DNA of 64,000 nt, taken from positions 703,043 to 767,042 of the forward strand of contig VZSE01009986.1 in the NCBI GenBank assembly GCA_013398275.1. Reading direction: 5' to 3'. This DNA is from Promerops cafer. Lineage: Eukaryota; Chordata; Aves; Passeriformes; Nectariniidae. The translations under genes and the position numbers were made by a program. The notes beneath the pieces were generated by a model that was given only the letters and a program-made list of their open reading frames with translations, was not told the origin of the DNA and ran no database searches. Of this stretch, positions 47,912 through 60,200 are shown in pieces; within the stretch, counting starts at the first letter, position 1; each line of letters starts with the position of its first letter.

Positions 47912-50900
47912 CAGTTTTTATTTTTTTTTTTCCCAAGAGCCATTGAGCAGATTTTGTTTCGGACATGTTGATGAGCTCCTGTGCACATTCAGCACACCAG
48001 TTAGCAGAGCAAGAGTTTCAAGCATTTGTGCTGCAGATCAATATCTCCTCTGACAGAAGCCCAGCAGGAGCTCAGTTTGCCTGCTGTTGCGAGACATGAA
48101 GTAGAAAATGTGCATAAACCATGCTGACTAAGAGGAGTGGAACAGAGCTTCCCTCAGGGCAGCTGGAAGTGCTGAAGCCCTTGTCTCTGGTCTGGTTCTG
48201 CAAGTAGAAGCAAACAAAATACTCATTTGGAGACCATGAGAGCAAGCTTGAATGCTGTTAACTCTTATGTGAAGATCTGTATTGGTCATTCTTAGAGGTT
48301 TGTTAAGCAATCTGACAAATGGCTGGTGATGGAGACAGCAGGATTTAGCATCCCAGCAAAATGGCAGTGTGTGTTGTGGTAATCCCTGCCAGGCCCTCAT
48401 CCAAGCAAGATCCAGCAACTTGTGCACGCCCACTTAGGCAGGGCCATTGTTCCGGGGCATTTGTGAAGTAGAAACGATTGATTCACATGGGAGCTTCAAT
48501 CTGTGAAGTAATAATGCTAATACTGGTGTGAAACAGGACTTTCAGTATTTTTCTATTATTTCTAGTATTTCCTAGAAAGGCAGGAGTGTGCCAGCCCAGA
48601 ATACTGAAAGTACTGGACACTGTCCCCACCTTTGAGTCAGGAAACTGAATGTGGCACTGTTCCCTTATAGTTGTCCCTTGCTTTCATATTGACAAATCTG
48701 TCTTTAGTTAACTGGATTAGATTCGGAGATAATAGAAGTGTTTAGTGTTCATTAAGGTGCAAATACACAAAAGTGAGCCCCACATCTTTGGCATCTTGGA
48801 GAACATCACTCAACATTTGGCACATTCATGATCTGCATTCATTTTAGTTCCTGCCACCTACTGTGGTGACAATGTCCAGTTTTCCGAGAGGCCTCATGAC
48901 TGAGCAGACTGTGTGTGAAGTCTGTGAGGGAAAGCAGAGATTGCAGCCGGAACAAAAATGAGGCAGAGCTTGCTGATTTTATGCAGAATCCAAAGGTGTC
49001 ATTTCCATGGCAGAGATAGATGTCAGACAGGACTTTGAGGCTACACTCATCTTCAGAGCTCACAGCTCACACGGTGCAGCTGGATATGTTTGTTTTTCAG
49101 GTCCAAAATTCCCCGTTTTCCCACTCCCCTGTTCGGCTTTCCCGGAATACAAACTTCAGCAGGAGGAGGTTCCTTCAGCCGGCTGTGCTGCAGGGCAGCC
49201 TCCCTCCCTCCCTCTGGCTCCAGTGTCGGTCCCTTTGGTTTTCCCCTGAAGCCCAGCCTGGCTCCAGGGCTCTGGCAATGCGGAGCTCTGCAGCAAACAC
49301 TGCAGATCCAACCTCTGCAGGCTGCTCTGGGGCTGGGAGCACAGACCTGCCCTCCAGCGGCGCCCGAGCCTCCCTGAGCCCCGCTGGGAAGCGGCTATTT
49401 ACAAACGCGTTGTGACAAAAACAGCAGCAAAAAGGCCTCTCAATAGACAACACGCTTTCAAAACACCCTCAGATCCTGGCAATGTATTGGGCACATCCTT
49501 CCTGCTGTAACATTTTCCTCCAGAAAATCTTGCCTGAGAGCCTTTTTACACTGTTTTGGCTGCCTTCTGTTAGGTGATCAACATTCTCATCTTCCGGTCT
49601 GCCAGAGAGGCCCCTTGGAAGGGACTCACCTCCACCAGACAGCTGTAGCCAGGGAGGAGGATCAAAGGGCACGAAGTTGACCTGCAGCAGTCCAACGGGG
49701 TCTCACGTAGATCAAAGGGTGCATCCATGGTCAGAGCCTGACTTCTGTGACTTCCTTGAGAGACAGCTTGGCAGGAGTGCGGCCCTGTCTTAACCACAGC
49801 CTCGTCTGTGTGTGTTTGAATGGTTTATGTGTTGGAGAGGAAGGCACAGGTGCTGTGCACATGCTGGATATCTTTGTTATGGTCCTTAAAATTAGCTCTG
49901 TTTTGGGATGAGGCATGTCATGAAGATCTCTGAACAAGCAGCCAATGCTGCAAGGCAGAGGAGGTGATTTCAGACCTCAGGCAAATGTGTTCATTCTGGC
50001 CTTGTCCCCTGGACTGCCCCCCTCCTCTTCCTCAGCACTGCAGTTTTATCTGAAGTTGATGATCATGCTCCAGGAAAGTGAGGCTGTGCCAGAACACTGC
50101 ACACCCATGCCAGTGCCCAGACAACAACACTCCTGCTCTGCCTTGTCAGCCCACTTTTTCCACTGCCATTGCCCAGGACTGACCAATGTCACAGGCTCAG
50201 GACTCTGGCGTTTACCAGGCAGCTTGCTTTGCTTGCCAGCAGTTCTGATTAGCAGTGATAGAAAACTAAATTTATTATGTCTAAAAAATGCAATTAGGAT
50301 GTCTCAAGACTGGAAATTCTGTGTGATTTTGCCAGATTTTAATAGCAACTCTAAAGTTTTGGCTCACAGCCCAAACTCTGCCCTGGCTGCTCCTCTTGGG
50401 GATGTTGCAATAGGTCTTGCAGTGTCCAGGGTGCTGCTGGCACAGTCCTGCAGCAGTTCAGGATGTGTCCAGTTGCTCTGGTTCCCCAGTGCTGCTGTAA
50501 TATTCATTTCTTTCCAGCTCTACTGTTTTCCCCCAAGGGCCTTTGGTGACTTTGGCAGAGCAGAAGGGACATCTAGTGGGCTGACAGGAGAGTGGGGACA
50601 GTGCCTGTTCAGGGCAGCAGGAGAGAGCCAATTTCCAGTTAGAGATTGGACTCTGGGAAACCCTTGAGCTTTACAGCACCAAATTGTATTTAAACATTTC
50701 AGTGTACAGAATTGGCTTGTGAGTCCAGAGGCTTGAAATTCCAAAACTTGAAGTTTTAAAAAATATTCCTGGCACTTTTCAACAGTGTCAGAAAACAAGA
50801 GAGTATATGGAAGCAGTCAGGTTTGGCACAGTTTTTGAGTGGAACTGGAAGGTTTTTTCTTTACTGACTCAACTTCCCAAGCCTGCAGCCACTGTTAGTA

Positions 50901-53399
50901 TGGACTGCTTTGTGGAATGTTGTGCCTAATGACCGTCAGAGGACAAAGTTGGGAAAAAGATCATGACTGATGCTGTTGGCTTCCATCATTCAATTCAGTA
51001 AAATAGGTTTGTGCCCAGTGTTTCCAGTCTGGTGAGGAGGGAAGGTGAGGCTCTGTCCTCTGTCACAGTTACAGCGTGCACGTGACAGGGGAGAGGAATG
51101 GCTTTGTTTGTACCACAGATATTTGCTGGCCTGTCACACGTCTCCAGTATCCAATCTGCAGTATTAGGATTATTTTAAGCCCTGTGTGAAGAAAGATTGT
51201 GAAACTCACGCGAGTGTACGTTGTTCTTTGAATGAAAAGCAGACTTTCACTGAGGTACTTTGGTGTATGATTCTCTCTGAAATTTCTGTGGAAAGATGTA
51301 TAGGATTGTTTTGTAACAAGTCCACAGAAAAGTATAGAATAAGTGGACAGGAAGGTTCTGCTGAGTACCCCAACCTACTTTCTCCTTTTTCCTCTAATCC
51401 AGCTTGCCCACTGCTGCCCCATTTCCATGGCATGCATTTCCGGCTTGCGAAGGTTCCTGCTTCAGGCTGAGAATAGAAGCCTTGCTGTTATGCTGTCCTT
51501 AAATCTCTCATAATGAGTGTTGCACCAAGGAAAGCAGCTGTGTCCTTTGGCTCTAGTTTTAATACTATGTTAAAGAGCAGATTATGGTGACGTTGGACGG
51601 CAGCGATGCGGAGGTAGCACAAACCATGACCAGTTTGGGGAAGGCTTTAGCAAGGATGACTAAGGACTTGGAGCTTATGCTTTAGATAACAAATCCACCC
51701 AATTGTGCTCCTTTGGAAATGTAGTCAAGCCTAACAAATCAGGGCCTTAACAAAGTTGCATTAGGGTCCTTTAATTGGACTAAGCTGGTTAATACCCACA
51801 TTGGCTGTTGTATGCCCAGGGGTCCAGCACAGGAATGGTTTGCTGTTTGTGCTGGCAAAATCTCATAGAATTGCAACTATGAACATTGATAAAATTAAAT
51901 TCTAATGTCCTCACAGGTAGACAATGGATTAAGGTGTTTTGATTATTACAAGGAAGTTGGATGTAACTGTTTTCCTCTTCCCTCAGTCTGGCTAGTGTGC
52001 CAGACTCTGTCATGGCTCTGTCCAGGATTTAGGGTGTGACAGGCCACTCAGCACAGCAGGAACAGCAGGGCTGGACAAGACCTCAGCCTCTGTGGGACGA
52101 CCTCCACTTTCTGTGTATGAGGGTTTGTCGTACTCATTCTGTTTCTTGAAAGCTGAGCAGGTCCTTTAAATAGTCCTAGAAGCCATAAATTCCCATGGAT
52201 TAGGTGTGTTTTCCAGGTGTTGTGAAGTGTTGCACCACTCGACTTACAGCAGTGCCTGGCTAAGAATGGTGCTTTGTTGCCCTATTAATTGTGCAATGAT
52301 TCATATGTATTTGCTGGGTTTTGGAAGAGGTGGATTGTTGAGAGCATAATTCACACAGGTGAGGCAAAAATATTCTGAGCAGAAAGATTCTGCACACGTT
52401 AGTGTTTGGTTACATCCCCTGACAGCAAAACCAGAGTCTAAGGAGACAGAAATGAGTTCCAGATGGCTGTGGTAACCAGCAAGAAACTAATACTGAGGCT
52501 GATCTTGAGAAAACAGACTGAGGACACCAGAGATTAAAGAGGGGGCAGGGTGGTCCAGATAAGGTTGATAACACATGATATATCATCTTTGGAGCATTCC
52601 AAGGCAGGACAGTGAGATGAACCATTTGTTCCTGAACTACAGAGTCTGGGTGGTGGAAAGGCTCTTGCTGTGGCTGTTCTGCTTCTGCACTGAAGGTAAA
52701 ACCCCTGCAGTAACTATCCCATTTCCCTGCACAAATCCCACCAGCCTCTGCTGCCCTGCAAGGATGCTGGGATAATGCAGATTACTCACTATAAGATTGT
52801 TCCTGTTTTCTTCATGTGCAGTCTAGGTCTGTCTGCACCAATTCATTTCTATCTTGCATATTTCTTGTTTGAACTAGGAATTTGTCTGGCATCTTACCTG
52901 TGTTCTATTTTTAGTCGTTAGTGAAGGGTGAGGCAATGTACTTAATTCTCATTACAGTTAGTTTAATCCAATTGTGATGTGGATTTAGAGAGACTTAGTG
53001 GGTCTCGGCTGAGTGTGGGCTGTCTTTTTCCAGTTACTGTCATTAAACAATGCACACTGATAACTTTTTCCACTTCTAAAACTGAACCCATGTATCTAAA
53101 GGTGGTGTGATTTGGTGCCTGTGTTTTGCACTTCTGTTGATCTCTGTAATTGTTCCTCAATTGGGAAGAGGGTTCCTGTACATTTTGTGAGTTCACCTGT
53201 CCTGTGGTATCACCCACCTTGATGAGACAGTAGTAAAGACTAATGTGGGCTAACTCTGCTTTTTGGGATTAACAGAGTGCTTATGTCTTAGTTCTCTTTG
53301 AAAAAAGCAGCTTCTCTCAGAAAACTCTGTTCGATCCTACTGTGGAGTTGGACAGTAGGAGCCGATACAGAACCCTGCATCCTCCACACAGCCTCGGTC

Positions 53400-53746
53400 C
53401 CGAAGCAGTTCTGAGTCCTGTCCCGGCTGTGGGGGACACCCCAGGTGTGTTTCGGCTTTACGGAGGGGCAGAGCCCTCGGGCCGCGTTCCCTGTGAGCCG
53501 CGGGCGGCGGGCGCAGTCCGCTCCGCGCGATCCAGGCAGGCTTTGCCGGCGCTCCCGGCGCGGGCAGCGCGGGCTGCGGGGCTCTGTCCGCGGGCTCGGT
53601 GCTGCTGCGGCCCGGGGAGCGCGGGGCGAGCGCCGGCCTGGGGAGAGCCCGCCCCGCACCGTGATGTGGCCACAGGAGGGGCTTGCTGGGCTCCAGCTCC
53701 TGTCTCTCCCCGGAGGGGTTTAGAACGGCCACTCTTAACACTTGTC
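53400..53746 (+). promoter_or_regulatory. CRB2: CpG island, CRB2 promoter and 5' UTR region
   Basis: From about 53450 to 53660 the sequence is very CpG-dense (for example GCCGCGGGCGGCGGGCGC), in sharp contrast to the A/T-rich DNA before 53340. It ends directly before the CRB2 start codon. No TATA box stands out. The transcription start cannot be fixed from sequence. A uORF of 19 codons sits at 53664-53723 if transcription starts upstream of it. Confidence 0.75.
53664..53723 (+). other. Possible uORF (19 codons) ahead of CRB2
   Basis: An ATG at 53664 opens a frame beginning M-W-P-Q-E-G and ending with TAG at 53721-53723, 23 bases before the CRB2 start codon and in a different frame. It is relevant only if the transcription start lies upstream. 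Confidence 0.35.
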
Positions 53747-53819
53747 ATGGAATTAAAGAAAACTACCTCCAGGCCGTACAATGCTGCTCTCCTGCTGCCA
53801 CTTTTCCTCTTGTTTTGGG
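53747..53819 (+). CDS. CRB2: CRB2 exon 1, signal peptide (residues 1-24)
   Basis: The ATG at 53747 has a good context (G at -3, G at +4) and is the first ATG in this frame after the CpG island. The exon encodes M-E-L-K-K-T-T-S-R-P followed by a hydrophobic stretch A-A-L-L-L-P-L-F-L-L-F-W, which has the n-region and h-region expected of a cleaved signal peptide. The donor is TTTTGGG|GTAAGT, leaving the gene in phase 1. This joins exactly to the phase needed by the EGF exon at 62976 (G|GA-ACT, Gly-Thr). Human CRB2, as I recall it, also changes exon or segment at Ala-Gly-Thr after its signal peptide. The signal sequence itself is not conserved enough to name the gene; that comes from exon 2 and from STRBP next door. 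Confidence 0.82.
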
Positions 53820-54055
53820 GTAAGTTTTTGTCTTCTGTGCCTGATTCTTACCCAGCTACTATGCAGTAACTTTGGATCAAATCTGTGACCTGCCCTTATA
53901 TTGAACAAATTGGCATCTTACAGTTAGATTTGTAGCCTGAAAACTTTTGTCTGGAAGATAAATGGGCATTTCATTCTTGATGTGGTTTTCCTTCTATTTA
54001 TTTCTTGTCTCTTTTCATCTTTCTCCCTTTCTTCATTTATTCACAATAACTAAAA

Positions 54056-54086
54056 GTAATTAAGTATTCATGTAATTAAGTATTCA
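54056..54086. repeat. Perfect 15-bp tandem duplication (period 16)
   Basis: GTAATTAAGTATTCA occurs twice, separated by one T, 237 bp into CRB2 intron 1. Each copy carries TAATTA, a common homeodomain core. Confidence 0.85.
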
Positions 54087-55017
54087 GCTGTTATAGTAAC
54101 CATTTTCTCCATTGGAAAGGTCTGAATATTTTGGTTATGCCCACACAGAAGAAACACAGACCTTTATTTCCATCCTATATGCTCTAGAAATACATCTGGG
54201 CACAAGAAGATGGTAGCCAGGGGAGTGTAGTGTCAGATATATCTGGTACAAAATGTGGAGGGAGATCACAGGACAGGAGTGTCTCCACTTAAAAATTTTG
54301 AAAAAAGTAGATCCATCCTCAAAGTGCAAGAAGCAATGAGGTAACAAAAGAGTTTATCACACTGGTGGGGGGATTGTTTTGTTTTCTGTTTCTTTCCACA
54401 CTTAGGACTTATTTTATAGCGAAAGAATCTGCTTGAGTATGCTGAGATTCTCTAAGTTCCCAAGACCACGTCTTTGGGCTCCATTGGCACCCTTGTTTAC
54501 AGTACCTTATGTTCCCTGAAAAATAGGTATCTCTGTTTCTTCTGGAATAGGTGCCTAGAGATCTGCTGGGCCTAGACATCTGCTTTAGTCATCTAGGGAT
54601 TAAAAGGTCATGTCAGGAACACATCCAGCCTTTTACTGGAAAGTATGATTGGGATTGAACTGGTCTCCTTATCCCGCCCTTGGCACTGCCAGGCCGGTTA
54701 CCTGTAGGTGCAAGTCAGGTTTGGTTTCCACTGAGCAAGTACAGGTATGATCCACAACATGAAGAAATGGATGTAAAATATGGAGAACATTGAGAAAATA
54801 CAGTCAGAGCCTTTTTTCTGCTTGTGTCTGCTGAATGTGGCACTTGGCATTTCCTTGCATTAGTAGGTGATGTTTATGTAATTTTTGAGATTTGGAGAAA
54901 GTTTTCAGCTTTTCCTCTGACTCTCCAACAGTCTCTTTTTTCCTTCTGAAGCCTCCCAAGGTTTCTGTTGCTCTGACCACCTCAGACCATGAATGTGAAA
55001 GTCAAAATATGTTGTGA

Positions 55018-55061
55018 TCTTTTTCTTTTCTTTTTTTTTTTCTTTCTCTTCCTTCTACCAG
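55018..55061 (+). other. Strong pyrimidine tract plus CAG (cryptic 3' splice site)
   Basis: About 41 bases are almost pure C/T, ending TTCTACCAG, which is a textbook 3' splice site inside CRB2 intron 1. If spliced from CRB2 exon 1 the frame stays open for about 36 codons (A-S-L-S-D-V-L-A...) before a TGA. No convincing donor follows before that stop. It is probably unused or a rare alternative exon. Confidence 0.5.
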
Positions 55062-57232
55062 CTTCTTTGTCTGATGTGCTTGCTCCAAGTGCCTGGAATT
55101 CCTCTGGCCACAGGGAAGCAGCAGGACTGTCTTTTGTATCTAGTAACCATAGCTACTGGTTTGGAGTGTGAAGCAATTATGGTGGCTTTGTGCTGGGCAG
55201 AGGCAAGGCGGGCTGCACGGACCGATGGGGCTGCCAGGCCGGCCGTGGCTCCTGGCTCGGAGGGTTTGTGCTCTTTGCCCATTGCACTTGTGGCTTCTCA
55301 CTCCTGGAGAAAGCTCTTCTCTGGAGTACTGATTTGGTGAGAACGTGGCGTTCTTTTGAGTGCAGGTGGATGATTCTTCTTGCTGGAGGCAGCAGAGCTC
55401 CAGGGAAGTGCTGATTTTCATAGTCTTTTCACCTACTCCTCTTTTGCAAGGGGAATTCTGCCAGATTTTAACTGGAGTGAATGGTGCTATTTAGGTAGCA
55501 CTTGTAGGTTTTTAAGGCCATAAAGAAATGTCTTTTTTTGCCCTAAAAACCATATCACTACTTCTTTTATTTCTAATTGACTGAGTCTAAATGTCATTGA
55601 AGCATAGAGTGCCTAAGCTACTTGTTCAAAATTTTTGTGGAAATTCTGAGAATGCAGTTGGCCTGGTGCAATGTGTACCCATCAGAGCATCCTGCAGGCA
55701 GATCCTCACTATCTCCAGTTGTTTAAAAGAAAACCCGGAGGGGCAACAGTGCAGGCTCTGCCTGTGACTCCCCTTTTACTGCTGCTGCCTCTGTAATGGG
55801 AGCACAATAGAATAGCTCCCAGCTAATTCCTTGTCTTTAAAAGAGATTCTGGAGGGCAGAAGGAGTGTCTTCTCACTTCTGTTCCCACAGCTCCAGCCAT
55901 CAGCAGGCACAGGAATTCACATACCTTTGGCCTGGAAGATGCTTTGGACACCCGCTGAGGGAGAGCATGTGCAAGACAAACCTTTTTTGCTATCAACTCT
56001 AATGCCAGCTCTTGAGATTAGCTCGGACATAGGGACAGCTTAAGGCTTACTTCAAAACTGGGCAACAAACAAAAGCAGTCTTTCCAGCTGTTTTGTTCAT
56101 TGTCAGTATATTTAAATAAGAATTGGAAATTAAAGCCTGTGACTCACTTTGGTGAACTGAATACACAGGAAAGTCCCTGTCCCAGTGTTTGATCTGTGGA
56201 AATGGCTGAGAGATCAGAGAATGTGTGAAACATGAAGGTCAGCTTGGAGGAGTGTTTATTAAGGGAAAGTACTGGGGTGTCCTGAGCACAGAAGATCAAA
56301 GAGTTACTGTGGCAATATATTCAATGCTGTCATAAACCAGGGATTCATAGCTCCTGTCTTCCTCCCAGTTCTAGAAGCATGATAATAGGAGTTACACCTT
56401 CAAATCTGCAGTAAAACAGTGAGCAGATAATGAACACAAGCTAGCTGGCTTCTTGTTCTGTGGTAAGAATGAGTTCAATTCCCTGAAGTGGTATTTCTGA
56501 CTAATGCTGTTAATGCCTTGGGCCATGATGTTGGCACTGCTGGGCCCCATGGATTGGTGCCCACTGTTTGGCACCTTTTAGCAATTTACTGGGCAAGCTG
56601 GGGGCAGAGAGCCAGGAATCCTCATCGTCCTTCTTTGAGGGGGTAAATATTCTGCATATTTCTCAAGAAGAACCTGAGCCACACTTGTCGTGCGTGAATG
56701 AATGAAAGTCTAGGTCTAGGCCTAAATTCTATATAAATATTTTACACCAGTAGACTTTGTACATATATCTGGCATGAAAAACTCTGCCACATCAAAAACC
56801 TCGTGTACAAATGTGTAGAATTTGTTGGTCTCCAGTAACAAAGAGAAACAATGTCAGAAGCAGTCTGAGAAGTGATGGACACACCATATCTGGGTAAAAC
56901 TGTAATCTGGCCTGTGTGCAGGGATGTGAGGAGATGTCTTAAAGTTGGTATCCAAAGTGGTATTTGGCTGAGACACTGGGCTTGTGTGTTTAACCCACCA
57001 AAACTCTCCAAGAGACATCAAAGTCATGAATAGTGAGGGTCTTTTTAAAACTGACTTTTCCAAAAGACACTCTTGGCATTGCTGGGATCCCTGGCATTTT
57101 GTCAGGCCATTTATTCAGTATTGTCTTAGAAGTCCTGCCTGCTGATTGCCAATGCTACTTTTGGATTAGCTAATCTTTATTTTCAGGGTTTGGGTTTTTT
57201 CAGTCATAGTGCCATGGCCTGCTTCACATAAA

Positions 57233-57248
57233 TTATCAGATCTGATAA
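57233..57248. repeat. Perfect 16-bp palindrome containing inverted GATA motifs
   Basis: TTATCAGATCTGATAA is its own reverse complement, and a further TGATAA follows at 57251-57256. Three GATA-type motifs therefore fall within 24 bases of CRB2 intron 1. Confidence 0.85.
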
Positions 57249-60200
57249 GCTGATAACCTGAGACATTAACAATAATGTTTAGTTTCAGCCAGCAGATATA
57301 TCTCAGAATCCTTTCTCGCTTTTAAAAAGTGGGGAGGAAGAACTTGACTTTGGGCTCCAGAGTCAAGTTACTCCAGCAGAGCTGGGTGGTGGGAAGCTGC
57401 TGCAGCCCAGGGGCTTAGTAATTGTGATCAAACACTGGTATTTTGGAGGCTTTCCCATTCCCACATCCCCTTTTCTGAGGCTAAATAGAAAAGCCTGCTG
57501 TTACAGCAGCTGTCTCAGGTGCCACTACTATGTTAAACAGGACAGGGAATACAGGTTATGGAATATTTTGGGTTAGGTGAAATATCACTGCCAATTATTA
57601 GCACGTCGAGCTCCTCAGCAGTCTCTGAGAGTTCCAGACTGTGTTTTCTGGTGCTGGTATTACTCAGATGCTTAGCTCAGGTCTGGATAGAAAGGTTTTA
57701 ATCTCTGTGTGTCAAGAAAGAAGTGGGGCTTGTAATGCCCTAGGGATGTGTGAAGCCACCTGAAGAGGCCTTGTACCCTCCCTGAGCAGGTACATGGATG
57801 GTGCTTCCTGAAGAAAGATTTGGTTTTATCCTGCCATTCCCTTCCATAGCTGTCCTTCTAAAGTGAGCAGAGGTGGGGAAGAGAGAGGGTGAATACAAAA
57901 GCCCCTTTTCAAGCCTGTCCATTTCCCTTCCTTTCCATTTCCCTTTGTGGATCCTGGGAACAGGCCAAAGTGTGTCCCCTTTCACTAATCCTTTACACTG
58001 ACCAGGATAGGGAAAGATCAGCAGAGGTCAGCAAGGATTTACTGATGTAAGCACATGCCTTCCTGTTGTCATGGAGACCTAACTCTCCATTCCTCTATTC
58101 AGAGTTTATTTAGTAGTTGTGTTGCTCTGAATCCCTTCTGGTGGAAGGGTTCCCTTTCTACCCTTGGCCTCAGGATCATTCTCCAGTGGGAAGTGTCTGG
58201 GATGAGCAGCAGTAGCACAGCCTGAGTGGTGAGAATTGCCCCAGGCTGGGGTTTGACCAGTGGTTTTGGAAATTGGATATCCCTCAAGCTGCGTTATTGT
58301 TGTGGTGCAGCTGGGACCTGTGGTGCTCTGGGAATCCTGCTGTTCTCACCTCTTGGTTGTAAATTGGGTTTTTTTCAGTTGTTGTAGTGAGTAGGGCAGG
58401 TGAAAAACATCTGAAGGAAGCTTCTTGCCACTTGAGGTGGATCTGGCTTGTCCAAGCTCATATTCAGTTTTTGCTAGGCCAGGAAATAACATTCTGGCAG
58501 CCTGACTCTTCTGGGAGCTGTGTCTGTGGTTATGACCATTTTGCACAAATTGAGCACAGGTGATGGTGCATTTTCATTTTTCACCCAGTGCAGGGCATGT
58601 GCATGAACAGGTATTCAGGGATGGGGACTTCCAGTATGTACCACTGCCTCTGCTTGGATTTTTTTTTTCTGTCCTTCAGTACAAAGGAAACTGTGAGCTG
58701 AGAACCCCAATGCTACTTCTTCCCTGCTGGAATTTTAAGTGATCATTAAGACACCTTTGAGGTAGTTATCAGTGCAGCACTGAACAGCTTCCACAAGGTC
58801 AGGAGTGTCTGCAGATTGACAAGATCCATCCTCTATCAGAGTTACCCAAGACTTTGAGAAAACAAACTTGTGAAAAGCAAACCCCCAAAATAGAAGCCAG
58901 TGAGTAATGCTAAAGTAGCATCTCCAGTCACAGAAGTAATTGTCTAACTTCTCATTAATTTCTGATTTTTTGTGGTCAAAAAACTCACTGGTGCAACTTT
59001 GACAAGATCACATAGTTCAGGTATAAAGTATAAGATTATTAAAGTCAATTACTAAAACAGAGCCTGGTAATGCAGCTTGTTTGCCTTAAAGTGTTACAAA
59101 AGGTCACAAACCTCATCGTTTGGGGAAAATCTTTGTCAGCTACCTTTAAAGTGTAAAACCAGCCCTGTCCTGACAGAGCTCAATGAATGCTTTATATGGG
59201 ACTCTGGTAGCCTTTGAAGTTCCTCCTAATCCACCCCTAAATGCCTGGAACTGTTCTTCAAAGGAGCTGTGGTCTCCTCCAGTTTCAATTCAGCATAGCC
59301 TTGCAGGATGGTATGACTCTAATACACTTCTAATGTGTTTTTTTCCCTTACAAATATCACTAATTTGTATTTTTCTTGTGAACTGTAAAGGAAAACTTCT
59401 GAATGTCATTGTTCATCCAGCAACAACTACTTTGGTGAAAAACTATAAACTCTTGTCATTCAGTGATTTCCCTGACCTGATTTTCACTGTGTGCATGAAA
59501 CAGCATAGTCTGAACTACACATTTTCATGGTTCTTATATTGTGCAGCAGGAAAAGCTAATTTATTCATTTTTCTTATTAACTTAGCTATTCACATTCATA
59601 TATTAATCTATTCCAAAACTGAGAGCAGTAAGTGTATGCCCTAGGACTGATGGTTGAAAAGAACAAAATCAGAACTAAAAACATCAGCTGTGTTCTTTGT
59701 CAAGCCAGACGTTCAGCATTGCCATGGAAGGAGTATTAGGGTTAGAATACATTCACACAGGGGCATGTGTTGTCTTTGGGAAATATTCCATATTAGTACA
59801 GGCGTGCTGGATATAGGGGAGTGTGTGATACAATTTGGGGTTTGTGCTGTTAGTGTGCCTGAAACCTCCACTGAGTCAGTCAAACAAGTGGGGGGATATT
59901 CTGCCAGCTGCAGTTCACAGAATAATTTGCAGTTATTTAGATAAGTTTCATTTCTTGTGATTTACACTGCATTGTCCTCAGCCTGCTCCATGCATGCCCT
60001 GTGAGCAGTGCTGTGTCACTTCAGGATCTCTGTTCCAGAAAAGGAACATGTTCCTCCAAAATGCTGTCCTGCTGAAGTACATATATTAACCAGTGCTATT
60101 TTTGATGGTTACACTGAGTTTTGAGCTGAGCAGAGTTCTCCCTGTTCCTTCACTGCTGTCTTTGGTAGCCAGGAAGGCCTTTGCACTTATTAGTGAAGCT

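Larger units (their letters stand above)
31131..53399. other. Intergenic region between STRBP and CRB2
   Basis: About 22 kb with no recognised gene. In mammals, as I recall, no protein gene lies between STRBP and CRB2, and none is apparent here. The longest ORF outside the gap and the real exons (49945-50667, plus strand, 240 codons) shows no known motif. The region holds a GATA-containing palindrome (35289-35312), small CpG clusters (about 34219-34292 and 39929-39993), a hairpin (41297-41331), a diverged direct repeat (47690-47911) and a G+C-rich patch (about 49100-49400). Enhancers for either gene could lie here but cannot be recognised from one sequence. Confidence 0.7.

Noticed and set aside
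59183..59644. 153-codon ORF in CRB2 intron 1
   Set aside because: Hydrophobic composition is that expected from A/T-rich noncoding DNA; no motif and no splice signals placing it in a transcript.
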